Below, one piece after another: positions 52,270 to 60,765 of a DNA stretch of 64,000 nucleotides. The stretch is from Mycolicibacterium duvalii (lineage in GTDB: Bacteria > Actinomycetota > Actinomycetes > Mycobacteriales > Mycobacteriaceae), in assembly GCF_010726645.1 (NCBI RefSeq), contig NZ_AP022563.1, positions 2,852,001 to 2,916,000 of the forward strand, in the 5' to 3' direction. The notes under the pieces were generated by a model that saw nothing but the letters and a program-made list of their open reading frames with translations, was not told the origin of the DNA and did not search any database. The first letter of the stretch is position 1, and the number at the start of each line of letters is the position of its first letter. The position numbers were made by a program, and so were the translations under genes.

Positions 52270-52338
52270 ACCTCCCATGGTGGCAGAAACCTGCCGGGCG
52301 CTACCGACTCCGAGACCGCGGCAGGGAACAATGAACCG

Positions 52339-53640
52339 GTGACCACCTGGCCGGCCCCGTCGACGTCCACCCCCATTCACGCGACCGTGACCGTGCCCGG
52401 CTCGAAGTCGCAGACCAACCGGGCCCTGGTGCTCGCGGCGCTCGCCACCCGGCAGGGCCGCTCCACCCTCTCCGGCGCCTTGCGCAGCCGCGACACCGAC
52501 CTGATGATCGGCGCGCTGGAAGCCCTCGGGGTCGATGTCACCGCCGCCCCCGACGACGAGACCGCCCTGACCGTGGGCGGAGAGCTGGCCGCCGCACCGG
52601 GGGCCCGCGTCGACTGCGGCCTGGCCGGCACCGTGCTGCGCTTCGTCCCGCCGATCGCCGCGCTGGGCCGCGAGCCGGTCACCTTCGACGGTGACGAGCA
52701 GGCCCGGGCCCGGCCGATCAGTCCGCTGCTGGACGCGCTGCGCGCGCTGGGCGTCGACGTCGACGGTGACGCGCTGCCGTTCACCGTGCGCGGCACCGGC
52801 GGGGTGCGCGGCGGCACCGTCGAGTTCGACGCGTCGGGCTCCTCCCAGTTCGTCTCCGGGTTGCTGTTGTCGGGCGCCGCGTTCGACGACGGGCTGACGA
52901 TCGTGCACACCGGCACGGCGGTGCCCTCAGCGCCGCACGTCGCGATGACGGTGGCGATGCTGAACGACGCCGGCGTCGACGTCGACGACTCCCAACCCGA
53001 CCGCTGGCACGTCGCACCCGGCCCGATCGCGGCCCGGGACTGGGCCATCGAACCCGACCTGTCCAACGCGGTGCCGTTCCTGGCCGCCGCGGTGGTCAGC
53101 GGGGGTCTGATCCGGCTCACCGGCTGGCCGACGGTCAGCACCCAGCCCGCCGACGCGATCCTGCGCATCCTCAAGAAACTCGGCGCCGTGGTGCGCACCG
53201 GCAGTTCGCACCTGGAGGTCCAGGGCAGCGCCGAGTACGCCGGCATCGACATCGACCTGCGCGACGTCGGCGAACTCGCGCCGTCGGTCGCCGCGCTGGC
53301 GGCGCTGGCCGCGCCGGGGTCGGTGTCGCGGCTGCGGGGCATCGCGCATCTGCGCGGGCACGAGACGGACCGCCTTGCCGCGCTCCGCACCGAGATCAAC
53401 CGTGTCGGCGGGCAGTGCGAGGAGACCGAGGACGGCCTGACCATCACCGCGCAGCTGCTGCACGGCGGGGTGTGGCGGACCTACGCCGACCACCGGATGG
53501 CCACCGCCGGAGCCATCGTCGGGCTGCGGGTGCCGGGCATCGAGGTCGAGGACATCGGCACCACCGCCAAGACGCTGCCGCGTTTCACCGAGCTGTGGGC
53601 GGACATGCTGGCCGGTCAGACCGACGACATCGGGGACTGA
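52339..53640 (+). CDS. aroA: 3-phosphoshikimate 1-carboxyvinyltransferase (EPSP synthase)
   Basis: A 433-residue EPSP synthase, the sixth shikimate-pathway enzyme. Visible are [17 protein letters not shown] with the phosphate-binding Lys/Ser, [24 protein letters not shown], and the C-terminal [15 protein letters not shown]. The GTG start gives [17 protein letters not shown]. It diverges from the SRAP gene by 69 bases and is followed 3 bases later by rsgA. Together with the dehydroquinase at 41.8 kb it is the only shikimate gene in the window. Confidence 0.96.
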   Translation: MTTWPAPSTSTPIHATVTVPGSKSQTNRALVLAALATRQGRSTLSGALRSRDTDLMIGALEALGVDVTAAPDDETALTVGGELAAAPGARVDCGLAGTVLRFVPPIAALGREPVTFDGDEQARARPISPLLDALRALGVDVDGDALPFTVRGTGGVRGGTVEFDASGSSQFVSGLLLSGAAFDDGLTIVHTGTAVPSAPHVAMTVAMLNDAGVDVDDSQPDRWHVAPGPIAARDWAIEPDLSNAVPFLAAAVVSGGLIRLTGWPTVSTQPADAILRILKKLGAVVRTGSSHLEVQGSAEYAGIDIDLRDVGELAPSVAALAALAAPGSVSRLRGIAHLRGHETDRLAALRTEINRVGGQCEETEDGLTITAQLLHGGVWRTYADHRMATAGAIVGLRVPGIEVEDIGTTAKTLPRFTELWADMLAGQTDDIGD

Positions 53641-53643
53641 TCG

Positions 53644-54624
53644 TTGGGTCGGCGCGAGTACGACGAGTCCGACGTCCGGGTGCGCCCGGGCCGCGGCACC
53701 CGGCCGCGCACCAAGACCCGTCCCGAGCACGCCGACGCCGAGCAGGCCATGGTCGTCACCGTCGACCGCGGCCGGTGGGGTTGTGTGCTGGGCCGCGACC
53801 CGGCCCGGCGGGTCACCGCGATGCGGGCCCGTGAACTGGGCCGCACCCCGATCGTGGTCGGTGACGACGTCGACGTCGTCGGCGACCTGTCCGGGCGCAC
53901 CGACACCCTGGCCCGCATCGTGCGCCGCGGCGAACGGCGAACGGTGTTGCGCCGCACCGCCGATGACACCGATCCCACCGAGCGGGTGGTGGTCGCCAAC
54001 GCCGATCAGCTGCTGATCGTGGTGGCGCTGGCCGACCCGCCGCCGCGCGCCGGCCTGGTGGAGCGCGCACTGATCGCGGCGTACGCCGGCGGGCTGGCGC
54101 CGATCCTGTGCCTGACCAAGACCGACCTGGCCCCGGCGCAGGAGTTCGCCGCGCAGTTCGCCGATCTGGACCTGGTGATCACCACCGCCGGCCGCGACGA
54201 TCCGCTGGAAACCGTGGAGTCGCTGCTGACCGGCAAGGTCACCGCGCTGCTCGGCCACTCCGGGGTCGGCAAGTCCACGTTGGTCAATCGCCTTGTGCCC
54301 GAGGCGGAGCGCGCGATCGGCGCGGTGACCGACATCGGCCGCGGCCGGCACACCTCGACGCAGTCGGTGGCGCTGCCGCTGCAGTCCGGCGGCTGGGTGA
54401 TCGACACGCCGGGCATCCGGTCGTTCGGGTTGGCCCACATCGCACCCGACGACGTCGTGTTGGCGTTCTCCGACCTCGCCGAGGCCATCGACGCGTGCCC
54501 GCGCGGCTGCGGACACATGGGCCCGCCGGCCGACCCGGAATGCGCTCTCGACGCGCTGACCGGCCCCGCCGCCGCGCGGGTCGCCGCGGCTCGGCGCCTG
54601 CTCACCGCGCTGCGCGAAACGTGA
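53644..54624 (+). CDS. rsgA: ribosome small-subunit-dependent GTPase RsgA
   Basis: A 326-residue circularly permuted GTPase for 30S maturation. In order: an OB-fold (about 35-110), then the permuted G domain with G4 LCLTKTDLAP before G1 LLGHSGVGKSTLVN, then G3 VIDTPGIRSFG, and a C-terminal zinc knuckle CPRGCGHMGPPADPEC. The TTG start (53644), three bases after aroA, gives LGRREYDESDVRVRPGR, which matches the remembered Rv3228 N-terminus; there is no better start nearby. Confidence 0.94.
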   Translation: MGRREYDESDVRVRPGRGTRPRTKTRPEHADAEQAMVVTVDRGRWGCVLGRDPARRVTAMRARELGRTPIVVGDDVDVVGDLSGRTDTLARIVRRGERRTVLRRTADDTDPTERVVVANADQLLIVVALADPPPRAGLVERALIAAYAGGLAPILCLTKTDLAPAQEFAAQFADLDLVITTAGRDDPLETVESLLTGKVTALLGHSGVGKSTLVNRLVPEAERAIGAVTDIGRGRHTSTQSVALPLQSGGWVIDTPGIRSFGLAHIAPDDVVLAFSDLAEAIDACPRGCGHMGPPADPECALDALTGPAAARVAAARRLLTALRET

Positions 54625-54706
54625 TCGCGCGACCGGTGACGATGTGTTTGTCACCCCCATATGCGGGGCACGCTGTCGGCGAAACAAGGAAGGACTGTGA
54701 ATCTCT

Positions 54707-55552
54707 ATGTCTGAAGTACCTGTGATCGAACTCAACGACGGCGCGCGCATCCCCCAACTCGGGTTCGGGGTCTATCAGATCCCACCGGAGGAAACCGCCG
54801 CGGCGGTGCGCACCGCGCTCGACATCGGCTACCGCCACATCGACACCGCCGAGATGTACCAGAACGAGAAGGGCGTCGGCGAGGGCATCCGAGCCGCCGG
54901 CGTCGACCGCTCCGAGGTGTTCATCACCAGCAAGCTCAACAACGGCTTCCATCGGCCCGACGACGCCCGCCGCGCGTTCGACAAGACCTTGCAGGAGCTG
55001 GGGTTCGATCATGTCGACCTGTTCCTGATCCACTGGCCGCTGCCCACCCTGTATGACGGCGACTTCGTCTCGACGTGGAAGACGTTGGAGGAGTTCAAGA
55101 AAGACGGCCGGGCCCGCAGCATCGGGGTCTCGAACTTCCAGGTGGCACACCTGCAGCGGCTGGCCGACGAGACCGGGACGGTGCCGGCGGTCAACCAAAT
55201 CGAGGTGCACCCGTACTTCCTCAACGACGAGGTCCGCGCCTACGGCCAAGAACACGGCATCGCCACCGAGGCGTGGTCACCGATCGCGCAGGGCAAGGTG
55301 CTCGACGATCCGGCGATCACCCGCATCGCCGAGTCGGTCGGCAAGACCCCAGCTCAGGTGGTGCTGCGCTGGCACATTCAGCGCGGCGACATCGTCTTCC
55401 CGAAATCGGTGACCGAGCAGCGTATCCGGGACAACTTCGCGCTGTTCGACTTCGAGCTCAGCGACGCCGATTTCGACGCGGTCTCGGCGCTGGACAACGG
55501 TGAGGACGGGCGTATCGGCCCGAATCCGGACACGTTCGATTACGTGCCCTGA
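54707..55552 (+). CDS. aldo/keto reductase
   Basis: A 281-residue AKR barrel enzyme. The catalytic tetrad is Asp46 and Tyr51 (HIDTAEMYQNE), Lys76 (ITSKLNN) and His109 (FLIHWPLP). NADPH-binding residues lie in FPKSVTEQRIRDN. Close relatives in mycobacteria reduce small aldehydes such as methylglyoxal and diketones. It is not at this place in M. tuberculosis as I recall, so it is a species-specific insertion between rsgA and desA3. An in-phase ATG with AAGGAC upstream fixes the start. Confidence 0.92.
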   Translation: MSEVPVIELNDGARIPQLGFGVYQIPPEETAAAVRTALDIGYRHIDTAEMYQNEKGVGEGIRAAGVDRSEVFITSKLNNGFHRPDDARRAFDKTLQELGFDHVDLFLIHWPLPTLYDGDFVSTWKTLEEFKKDGRARSIGVSNFQVAHLQRLADETGTVPAVNQIEVHPYFLNDEVRAYGQEHGIATEAWSPIAQGKVLDDPAITRIAESVGKTPAQVVLRWHIQRGDIVFPKSVTEQRIRDNFALFDFELSDADFDAVSALDNGEDGRIGPNPDTFDYVP

Positions 55553-55559
55553 ACCTGAC

Positions 55560-55612
55560 ACGAGGCTGCGTCGAGGGCGGAAGAGCGGATCCCGTCCTCA
55601 ACGCAGCCTCGT
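55560..55612. terminator. bidirectional terminator between the AKR and desA3 genes
   Basis: A perfect 12-bp stem (ACGAGGCTGCGT and its complement) encloses 29 bases that can form an inner 8-bp stem with one mismatch (GAGGGCGG against CCGTCCTC). It fills the gap between two convergent stop codons, so it probably ends both transcripts. Confidence 0.75.
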
Positions 55613-55616
55613 ATGG

Positions 55617-56864
55617 TCAGGCCGCTGGTCGCAGCGCAGCTTTCTCGGTGCGCTTGGCGCGGCGCCGATCCCGCACCGCGGCGATGGCTGACTTCAGCCC
55701 GCGCCGCTCGGCAGCGGGAAGCTCGGCGAACATCGCCTCGCTGCGCGTCTCCGGCGCGTCGTCTGCGGTGTCGCGCAGAAAACGGTCGGGCAGCGACAGT
55801 TTGGCGATGGTGCGCCATGACTTGCCGTACTGGACCAGGAAGGATCCCGTGGTGTAGGGCAGGTCGTACTTGTCGCACAGTTCGCGCACCCGCAGCGACA
55901 CCTCGTGCAAGCGGTTGCTCGGCAGATCCGGGTACAGGTGGTGCTCGATCTGATGGCACAGGTTGCCGCTCATGAACCGCAGCACCGGGCCGTTGTCGAA
56001 GTTGGCACTGCCCAGCATCTGCCGCAGGTACCACTCGCCCTTGGTCTCACCGACCATGTCGGTCTTGGTGAATTTCTCTGCGCCATCGGGGAAATGGCCG
56101 CAGAAGATCACCGCGTTGGACCAGACGTTGCGGATGATGTTGGCCAGCGCGTTGGCTTTGGCGGTCGACGCGAAGGTCGCGCCCGGGGACAGCGAGGTCA
56201 ACGCCGGCCACGCCGCGTAGTCCTTGAACACCTGTCCACCGGCCTTGGCCAGGAACTCCCGGATGCGCACCAGCGTGGCACGGCGATCGTCGCGGCCCTT
56301 GAAGACCTTGCCGATCTCCAAGTGCTGCAACCCGACGCCCCATTCGAAGAAGGTCGCCAGCATCGCGTTGAACGGGATGTTGAGCAGGTTGGCCGGCGTC
56401 CACTTCTGGTCGCGGGTGACGCGCAGCAGGCCGTAGCCCACGTCGTCGTCCATGCCGAGGATGTTCGTGTACTTGTGGTGCATGAAGTTGTGGGTGAAGC
56501 GCCAGTGCTTCGACGCCCCGCTCATGTCCCATTCCCACGTCGAGGAGTGGATCTCGGGATCGTTCATCCAATCCCACTGACCGTGCATGACGTTATGCCC
56601 GATCTCCATGTTCTCGACGATCTTGGCCACGCCCAGCGTCGTGGCGCCCGCCCACCAGAAGGCCCGCTTGGAGCTTCCGGCCAGCAGGAGCCGGCCGGTG
56701 ACCTCCAGCGCACGTTGCGCGGCGATGGTGCGACGGATGTAGCGCGCGTCGCGCTCGCCGCGGGAGTCTTCGATGTCCTGCCTGATCGCGTCGAGTTCGT
56801 GCGCAAGGCTCTCGATGTCGGCATCGGTCAGATGCGCGAACTCGGGTACGTCGGTGACCGCCAT
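55617..56864 (-). CDS. desA3: membrane fatty acyl-CoA desaturase DesA3-like
   Basis: A 415-residue di-iron membrane desaturase. The three histidine boxes are HNVMH (90-94), HNFMHH (125-130) and HQIEHH (304-309). Membrane segments are found around the second and third boxes. DesA3 introduces the delta-9 double bond into stearoyl-CoA with electrons from the ferredoxin reductase encoded upstream. The ATG has AAGGAGGG upstream. A perfect palindrome lies 35-58 bases ahead of the start, so it has its own control in addition to read-through from the reductase gene. Confidence 0.93.
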   Translation of the reverse strand: MAVTDVPEFAHLTDADIESLAHELDAIRQDIEDSRGERDARYIRRTIAAQRALEVTGRLLLAGSSKRAFWWAGATTLGVAKIVENMEIGHNVMHGQWDWMNDPEIHSSTWEWDMSGASKHWRFTHNFMHHKYTNILGMDDDVGYGLLRVTRDQKWTPANLLNIPFNAMLATFFEWGVGLQHLEIGKVFKGRDDRRATLVRIREFLAKAGGQVFKDYAAWPALTSLSPGATFASTAKANALANIIRNVWSNAVIFCGHFPDGAEKFTKTDMVGETKGEWYLRQMLGSANFDNGPVLRFMSGNLCHQIEHHLYPDLPSNRLHEVSLRVRELCDKYDLPYTTGSFLVQYGKSWRTIAKLSLPDRFLRDTADDAPETRSEAMFAELPAAERRGLKSAIAAVRDRRRAKRTEKAALRPAA

Positions 56865-56898
56865 GGGTTCAGCCCTCCTTCCGGCTACCTACGCTACC

Positions 56899-56922
56899 GT
56901 AACCTACGAATCCGTAGGTTAC
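56899..56922. promoter_or_regulatory. palindromic operator upstream of desA3
   Basis: A perfect inverted repeat with 10-bp arms, GTAACCTACG and CGTAGGTTAC, separated by AATC. It lies in the 71-base gap between the reductase stop and the desA3 start. Size and symmetry fit a TetR-type repressor operator sensing acyl-CoA, as known for other bacterial desaturase genes; the regulator is not in the window. Confidence 0.75.
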
Positions 56923-56935
56923 TACCCAGTAAACC

Positions 56936-58090
56936 TCATACGTCGAGTGTGCAATCACCCGACGCCGCCGACACGCAGGTCTGCACCCGCGCCCCCGGCT
57001 CGTGCTCCACGCCCGTGCGCAGGTCGCGGACGTGCCCGTCGAGCAGACCCACCACACACGACTGGCAGATCCCCATCCGGCAGCCGAAGGGCATCGGCAC
57101 CCCGGCCGCCTCACCTGCCTCGAGGAGCGATGTCGCGCCGTCGATCACGGCGGTCTTGTCCGAGCGTGCGAACTCCACCGTGCCGCCGCTGCCGTGCGCC
57201 GCGGCACGCGACGCCGCGAACCGCTCCAGGTGCAGCTGGTCGGTCAGCCCGGCCGCCGACCACGTGCGCTCAGCGGCCTCCAGCATCGCCGCCGGCCCGC
57301 ACGCCCAGGTCTGGCGCCCGCGCCAGTCCGGCACCACCTCGTCGAGACGGGACAGGTCGAGCCGGCCCTCCGAACGGGTAGCCCGAAGCGTCAGCCGGAA
57401 ACCCTTCTGCTGCTGCTGAAGTTCGGCCAGCTCCGCGGCGAACAGCACATCGGCCGCGGTGGGCGCCGAATGCACGTGCACGACGTCGCCGAGCTGCCCG
57501 CGCCGCACCAGCGTGCGCAGCATCGACATCACAGGCGTGATCCCCGATCCGGCGGTGAGGAACAGCACCGACGGTGGCGCCGGGTCGGGCATCACGAAGT
57601 TGCCCTGCGGCGCCGCCAATCGCACGATCGTCCCGGGCGCCACCCCGCCGACCAGGTGGGTCGACAGAAACCCCTCGGGCATGGCTTTGACGGTGATCGT
57701 GATGGTGCGCGACCCCTTGCTACGACCATGGCGACGTTCCGGCGGGGAGGTCAGCGAGTATGACCGCCAGCGCCACCGGCCCTCGACGAGCAGGCCGATG
57801 CCGATGTACTGGCCGGGCTGGTAGTCGAAGGAGAAACCCCATCCGGGTTTGATCACCAGGGTCGCGGAGTCGTGGGTTTCGCGTCGGACCTCGACGACCT
57901 TGCCGCGCAGCTCGCGCGCCGACCACAGCGGGTTGGCCAGCTTGAGGTAGTCGTCGGGAAGCAGCGGGGTGGTGACGCGGCCGACGACGGTCCGCAACAG
58001 GTGCAGACCAGGTCTGTCCTTGGCGCCGGCGATGGTCGGCCGGACGGTGTCGGCGACTCTGGCCGAGGTCTTGACGGTGTTCTTGGCCAT
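56936..58090 (-). CDS. ferredoxin reductase (FNR plus 2Fe-2S), Rv3230c-like
   Basis: A 384-residue flavoprotein reductase that passes NADPH electrons to DesA3. An FNR module (about 60-290) shows [13 protein letters not shown] (FAD binding) and [20 protein letters not shown] (NADPH binding). A C-terminal plant-type ferredoxin domain has [15 protein letters not shown] and a later Cys in [12 protein letters not shown]. The ATG start gives [14 protein letters not shown]; the frame upstream runs through the operator. It forms a pair with desA3. Confidence 0.93.
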   Translation of the reverse strand: MAKNTVKTSARVADTVRPTIAGAKDRPGLHLLRTVVGRVTTPLLPDDYLKLANPLWSARELRGKVVEVRRETHDSATLVIKPGWGFSFDYQPGQYIGIGLLVEGRWRWRSYSLTSPPERRHGRSKGSRTITITVKAMPEGFLSTHLVGGVAPGTIVRLAAPQGNFVMPDPAPPSVLFLTAGSGITPVMSMLRTLVRRGQLGDVVHVHSAPTAADVLFAAELAELQQQQKGFRLTLRATRSEGRLDLSRLDEVVPDWRGRQTWACGPAAMLEAAERTWSAAGLTDQLHLERFAASRAAAHGSGGTVEFARSDKTAVIDGATSLLEAGEAAGVPMPFGCRMGICQSCVVGLLDGHVRDLRTGVEHEPGARVQTCVSAASGDCTLDV

Positions 58091-58141
58091 GACGGCTCCT
58101 GCCCGGTTTGCGTGCGAACTCAATACCCGCAGATGCCTACC

Positions 58142-58168
58142 TACGGTACCGTAACTTACGGTACCGTA
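58142..58168. promoter_or_regulatory. 27-bp perfect palindrome upstream of the ferredoxin reductase
   Basis: Arms of 13 bp, TACGGTACCGTAA and TTACGGTACCGTA, flank one central C. Each arm itself contains the palindrome GGTACC. It lies 52-78 bases upstream of the reductase ATG. It shares the CCGTAA/GTAACC core with the palindrome before desA3, so one regulator probably binds both. Confidence 0.8.
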
Positions 58169-58176
58169 TGCAGGCC

Positions 58177-58683
58177 TCAGAGCAGGTCGAGCAGGAACGG
58201 CAGCTCCTGCGGCGCGTACCACGCGAGGTCGTGATCCTGGGCGTCGCCCACGGTCAGCTCGGCATCCTCGTCCCCCAGGTCGGCCTCGTCGATGACCGCG
58301 ACCGCCGCGCGCACCGCGTCCTCGGCGGCGGCGTTGTCGACGTAGGCGGCGATCACCGTGCTCAGCGGAATGTCACCGGACAACCGCACCACGGCGTCGT
58401 CGAGGTCGGCGCGCAGCGTGACGTCGGCGTCGGCGGCGTCGGCCTCGAGCACCGCACGCCGCGGCGGCAGTGCCGCGTCGGCCTGGTCGTCGAGCAACCG
58501 CAGCGACGCCAACGCGGCCTCGCGCAGCGCCACCTCGGCCAGTTCGTCGTCGTCGCCTTCTGCGTAGGCCTCGCGCAGGGTGGGGGTCACCGCGAACGCG
58601 GTGCCGCCGACCGGGTGCACCGACCCGTCGGCGACCAGCTGTTGCAGCATCGCCAGGGTGGCGGGGACGTAGACGCGCACCAC
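58177..58683 (-). CDS. DUF6912-like protein (Rv3231c-like)
   Basis: A 168-residue acidic, soluble protein beginning [20 protein letters not shown] and ending [20 protein letters not shown], a C-terminus typical of the Rv3231c group. The first strand-helix and the WYA motif near the end are conserved features as I recall; no function is known. Two adjacent GTG codons can serve as start. It follows the WS/DGAT gene by six bases, so they share a transcript. Confidence 0.75.
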   Translation of the reverse strand: MVRVYVPATLAMLQQLVADGSVHPVGGTAFAVTPTLREAYAEGDDDELAEVALREAALASLRLLDDQADAALPPRRAVLEADAADADVTLRADLDDAVVRLSGDIPLSTVIAAYVDNAAAEDAVRAAVAVIDEADLGDEDAELTVGDAQDHDLAWYAPQELPFLLDLL

Positions 58684-58689
58684 GTGAGA

Positions 58690-60096
58690 CTAGCTTCGCG
58701 CCGCGTCGACCAGCTCGTCGAGTGCCTCCTGCATCAGGCTCGGGACCATCTCGACGTCGCTCATCGCGTCGCGGTCGGCGTTGATGCCGAAGTACAGCAT
58801 GCCGTTGTAGGACGTGACGCCGATGGCCAGCGCCTGGTTGTGCAGCAGCGGTGGCACCGCGTAGGTCTCGAGCAGCTTGGTGCCGGCGATGTACATCTGC
58901 TTCTGGGCGCCGGGCGCGTTGGTGATCAGCAGGTTGAACAGCCGCGCCGAGAAGCTGGTCGCCACCCGGATGCCCATCGCGTGCAGGGTGGGCGGCGCGA
59001 AGCCCGACAGCGTCACGATCGAGCGGGCGTCCACCAGGCTCGACGCGGTGGGGTGCGATTCGGTGGCGTGCGCGATCTGTGACAGCCGCACCACCGGGTT
59101 CGCCTCGCCGACGGGCAGATCGACCAGGAACGGCGCGACGTCGTTGACCGCCTGCCCGGCCGAGGAATCGAGGTCTTCGGCGTAGACCGACATCGGCGCC
59201 ATCGCGCGCACCCGCGACGTCGCGGTCACCGGCTCGGCGCGCGAGAGCAGCCAGTTGCGCAGCGCTCCAGCCACCACGGCCAGCACCACGTCGTTGATGT
59301 CGCAGTCGTAGCGGGTCTTGACCAGCCGGAAGTGGTCGAGGTCGGCCGAGGCCACCGAGAAGCGGCGGTTGCGTGACACGGTGGCGTTCAGGGGGCTGCT
59401 GGGCGCGGTGCCGCGGGCGACGGTGCGCGCGACGTCGGCCACGCGCCGGCCCAAGTCGAGCAGCTCGCCGGTGTTGGTGACGGTTTCGGTGACCGCCGAG
59501 CGCAGCGCAGCGGCCTGCGCGGTGGGTCGGGTGATCCACTCCCCCACCGCGCCGAGGAGCAGTTGGTTGTCGCTGGGCTCGCGCGCCGGAATCCAGATGT
59601 CCTCACCGAACTGCGGCGGCTTCTGGGTGCGGTCGGCGATGACGTGGCAGATCTCGAGCGCGGTCATGCCGTTGACCAGGGCCTGGTGGGACTTGGTGTA
59701 GATCGCCAACCGATTCTTGGCCAGACCCTCGACCAGGTACATCTCCCACAGCGGGCGCGACTTGTCCAGCGGGCGGGCAGCCAGCCGGGCGATGAGTTCG
59801 TGCAGTTGGGCGTCGCTTCCCGGCGAAGGCAGCGCCGAGCGCCGGATGTGGTAGGTGATGTCGAAGTCGCGGTCGTCGACCCAGACCGGCCGGGCCAGCC
59901 CGAACCTCACCTCGCGCACCTTCTGGCGGTAGCGCGGGATCTGCGGCAATCGCTGTTCGACGGTGTGCAGCAGCGTCTCGTAGCTCAGGCCGTTGCGCGG
60001 TTTGCGCACGATCTGCAGCGTTCCGACGTACATCGGCGTCGACGAGTTCTCCAACCGGAAGAACGACGCATCCGACGCCGACAATCTGGTCACCAT
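58690..60096 (-). CDS. wax ester synthase/diacylglycerol acyltransferase (Tgs3-like)
   Basis: A 468-residue WS/DGAT. The N-terminal half has MYVGTLQIVRKP and DRDFDITYHIRRSALPSPG, and the C-terminal half VTSYNGMLYFGINADRDAMSD. At the catalytic position usually HHxxxDG it reads KSHQALVNGM, so His-His is His-Gln and Asp is Asn. The second His of the motif is the catalytic base in the family, so activity is in doubt or altered. In M. tuberculosis I recall this locus as two genes (Rv3233c and Rv3234c/tgs3); here the frame is intact. The ATG at residue MVTRLSASDASFF was chosen. Confidence 0.88.
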   Translation of the reverse strand: MVTRLSASDASFFRLENSSTPMYVGTLQIVRKPRNGLSYETLLHTVEQRLPQIPRYRQKVREVRFGLARPVWVDDRDFDITYHIRRSALPSPGSDAQLHELIARLAARPLDKSRPLWEMYLVEGLAKNRLAIYTKSHQALVNGMTALEICHVIADRTQKPPQFGEDIWIPAREPSDNQLLLGAVGEWITRPTAQAAALRSAVTETVTNTGELLDLGRRVADVARTVARGTAPSSPLNATVSRNRRFSVASADLDHFRLVKTRYDCDINDVVLAVVAGALRNWLLSRAEPVTATSRVRAMAPMSVYAEDLDSSAGQAVNDVAPFLVDLPVGEANPVVRLSQIAHATESHPTASSLVDARSIVTLSGFAPPTLHAMGIRVATSFSARLFNLLITNAPGAQKQMYIAGTKLLETYAVPPLLHNQALAIGVTSYNGMLYFGINADRDAMSDVEMVPSLMQEALDELVDAARS

Positions 60097-60269
60097 CGCG
60101 CTCGCCGTCTCCCTCCCGATCGCCCCTGACAAGACGCTGACACGTTACGGGCACCGGTGGTGCCCGTGCCATAACGGGTGCTCAAAGGGGTCGGATACCC
60201 ATGTCATCATGAGATGGTCTGCCACTCTCCAGCAGATTTCCTGTTCGACCCGACCTCGCTGGAGAGTTC

Positions 60270-60758
60270 ATGCCCGCTTCTTCGATTGCCACCGAGCAGT
60301 TCACCGTCGCCCCGGTCATCGATTACGAACCGGCGCCGCTGCCGTCGGACCGATCCTGCCTGGCGCCGACCGCGCTGCACCGCTCCACACCCCGGCCGGC
60401 GCGCGGCCCCCGACGCGGCGAGCCCGCCCCGCCGAAGACTGCGGTGGTGTTCGCCGAGACCGCGCTGCGTCAACTGCTGGAGGTCATCGACCGGCGTCGG
60501 CCGGTCGCGCAGCTACGCCCGCTGATGACGCCGGTGCTGGTCGAGCGGGTGATCGCGCGGGCGAAGGCCACCCGCAGCGGCAGTGCGTCGATGCTGCGGG
60601 TCCGCACCCGCGCGGTCGACGCCGGCACTGACGGCGCCGGCATCGGCGCTGCGGAGGTGTTCGGCTCGTTTCGGCGTGCCGGACGGGTGCACGCGATCGC
60701 CGCGCGCATCGAACGTCACCGCGACAGCTGGCGCATCGTCGCGCTGCAGATCGGGTGA
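60270..60758 (+). CDS. Rv3235 family (DUF6459-type) protein
   Basis: A 162-residue protein with a Pro-rich disordered N-terminus (about 1-60) and a compact C-terminal domain starting ETALRQLLEVIDRRRPVAQL and ending ERHRDSWRIVALQIG. This domain is found in actinobacterial genes next to secA; its role is unknown. The ATG has GGAGAG upstream. It converges on secA1 with a 7-base gap, and diverges from the WS/DGAT gene across 173 bases in which I see no further feature. Confidence 0.8.
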   Translation: MPASSIATEQFTVAPVIDYEPAPLPSDRSCLAPTALHRSTPRPARGPRRGEPAPPKTAVVFAETALRQLLEVIDRRRPVAQLRPLMTPVLVERVIARAKATRSGSASMLRVRTRAVDAGTDGAGIGAAEVFGSFRRAGRVHAIAARIERHRDSWRIVALQIG

Positions 60759-60765
60759 GCCCGCG

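Noticed and set aside
51535..53640. A 701-codon frame that would extend AroA far upstream
   Set aside because: The extension is antisense to the SRAP gene. AroA length and motifs fit the GTG at 52339.
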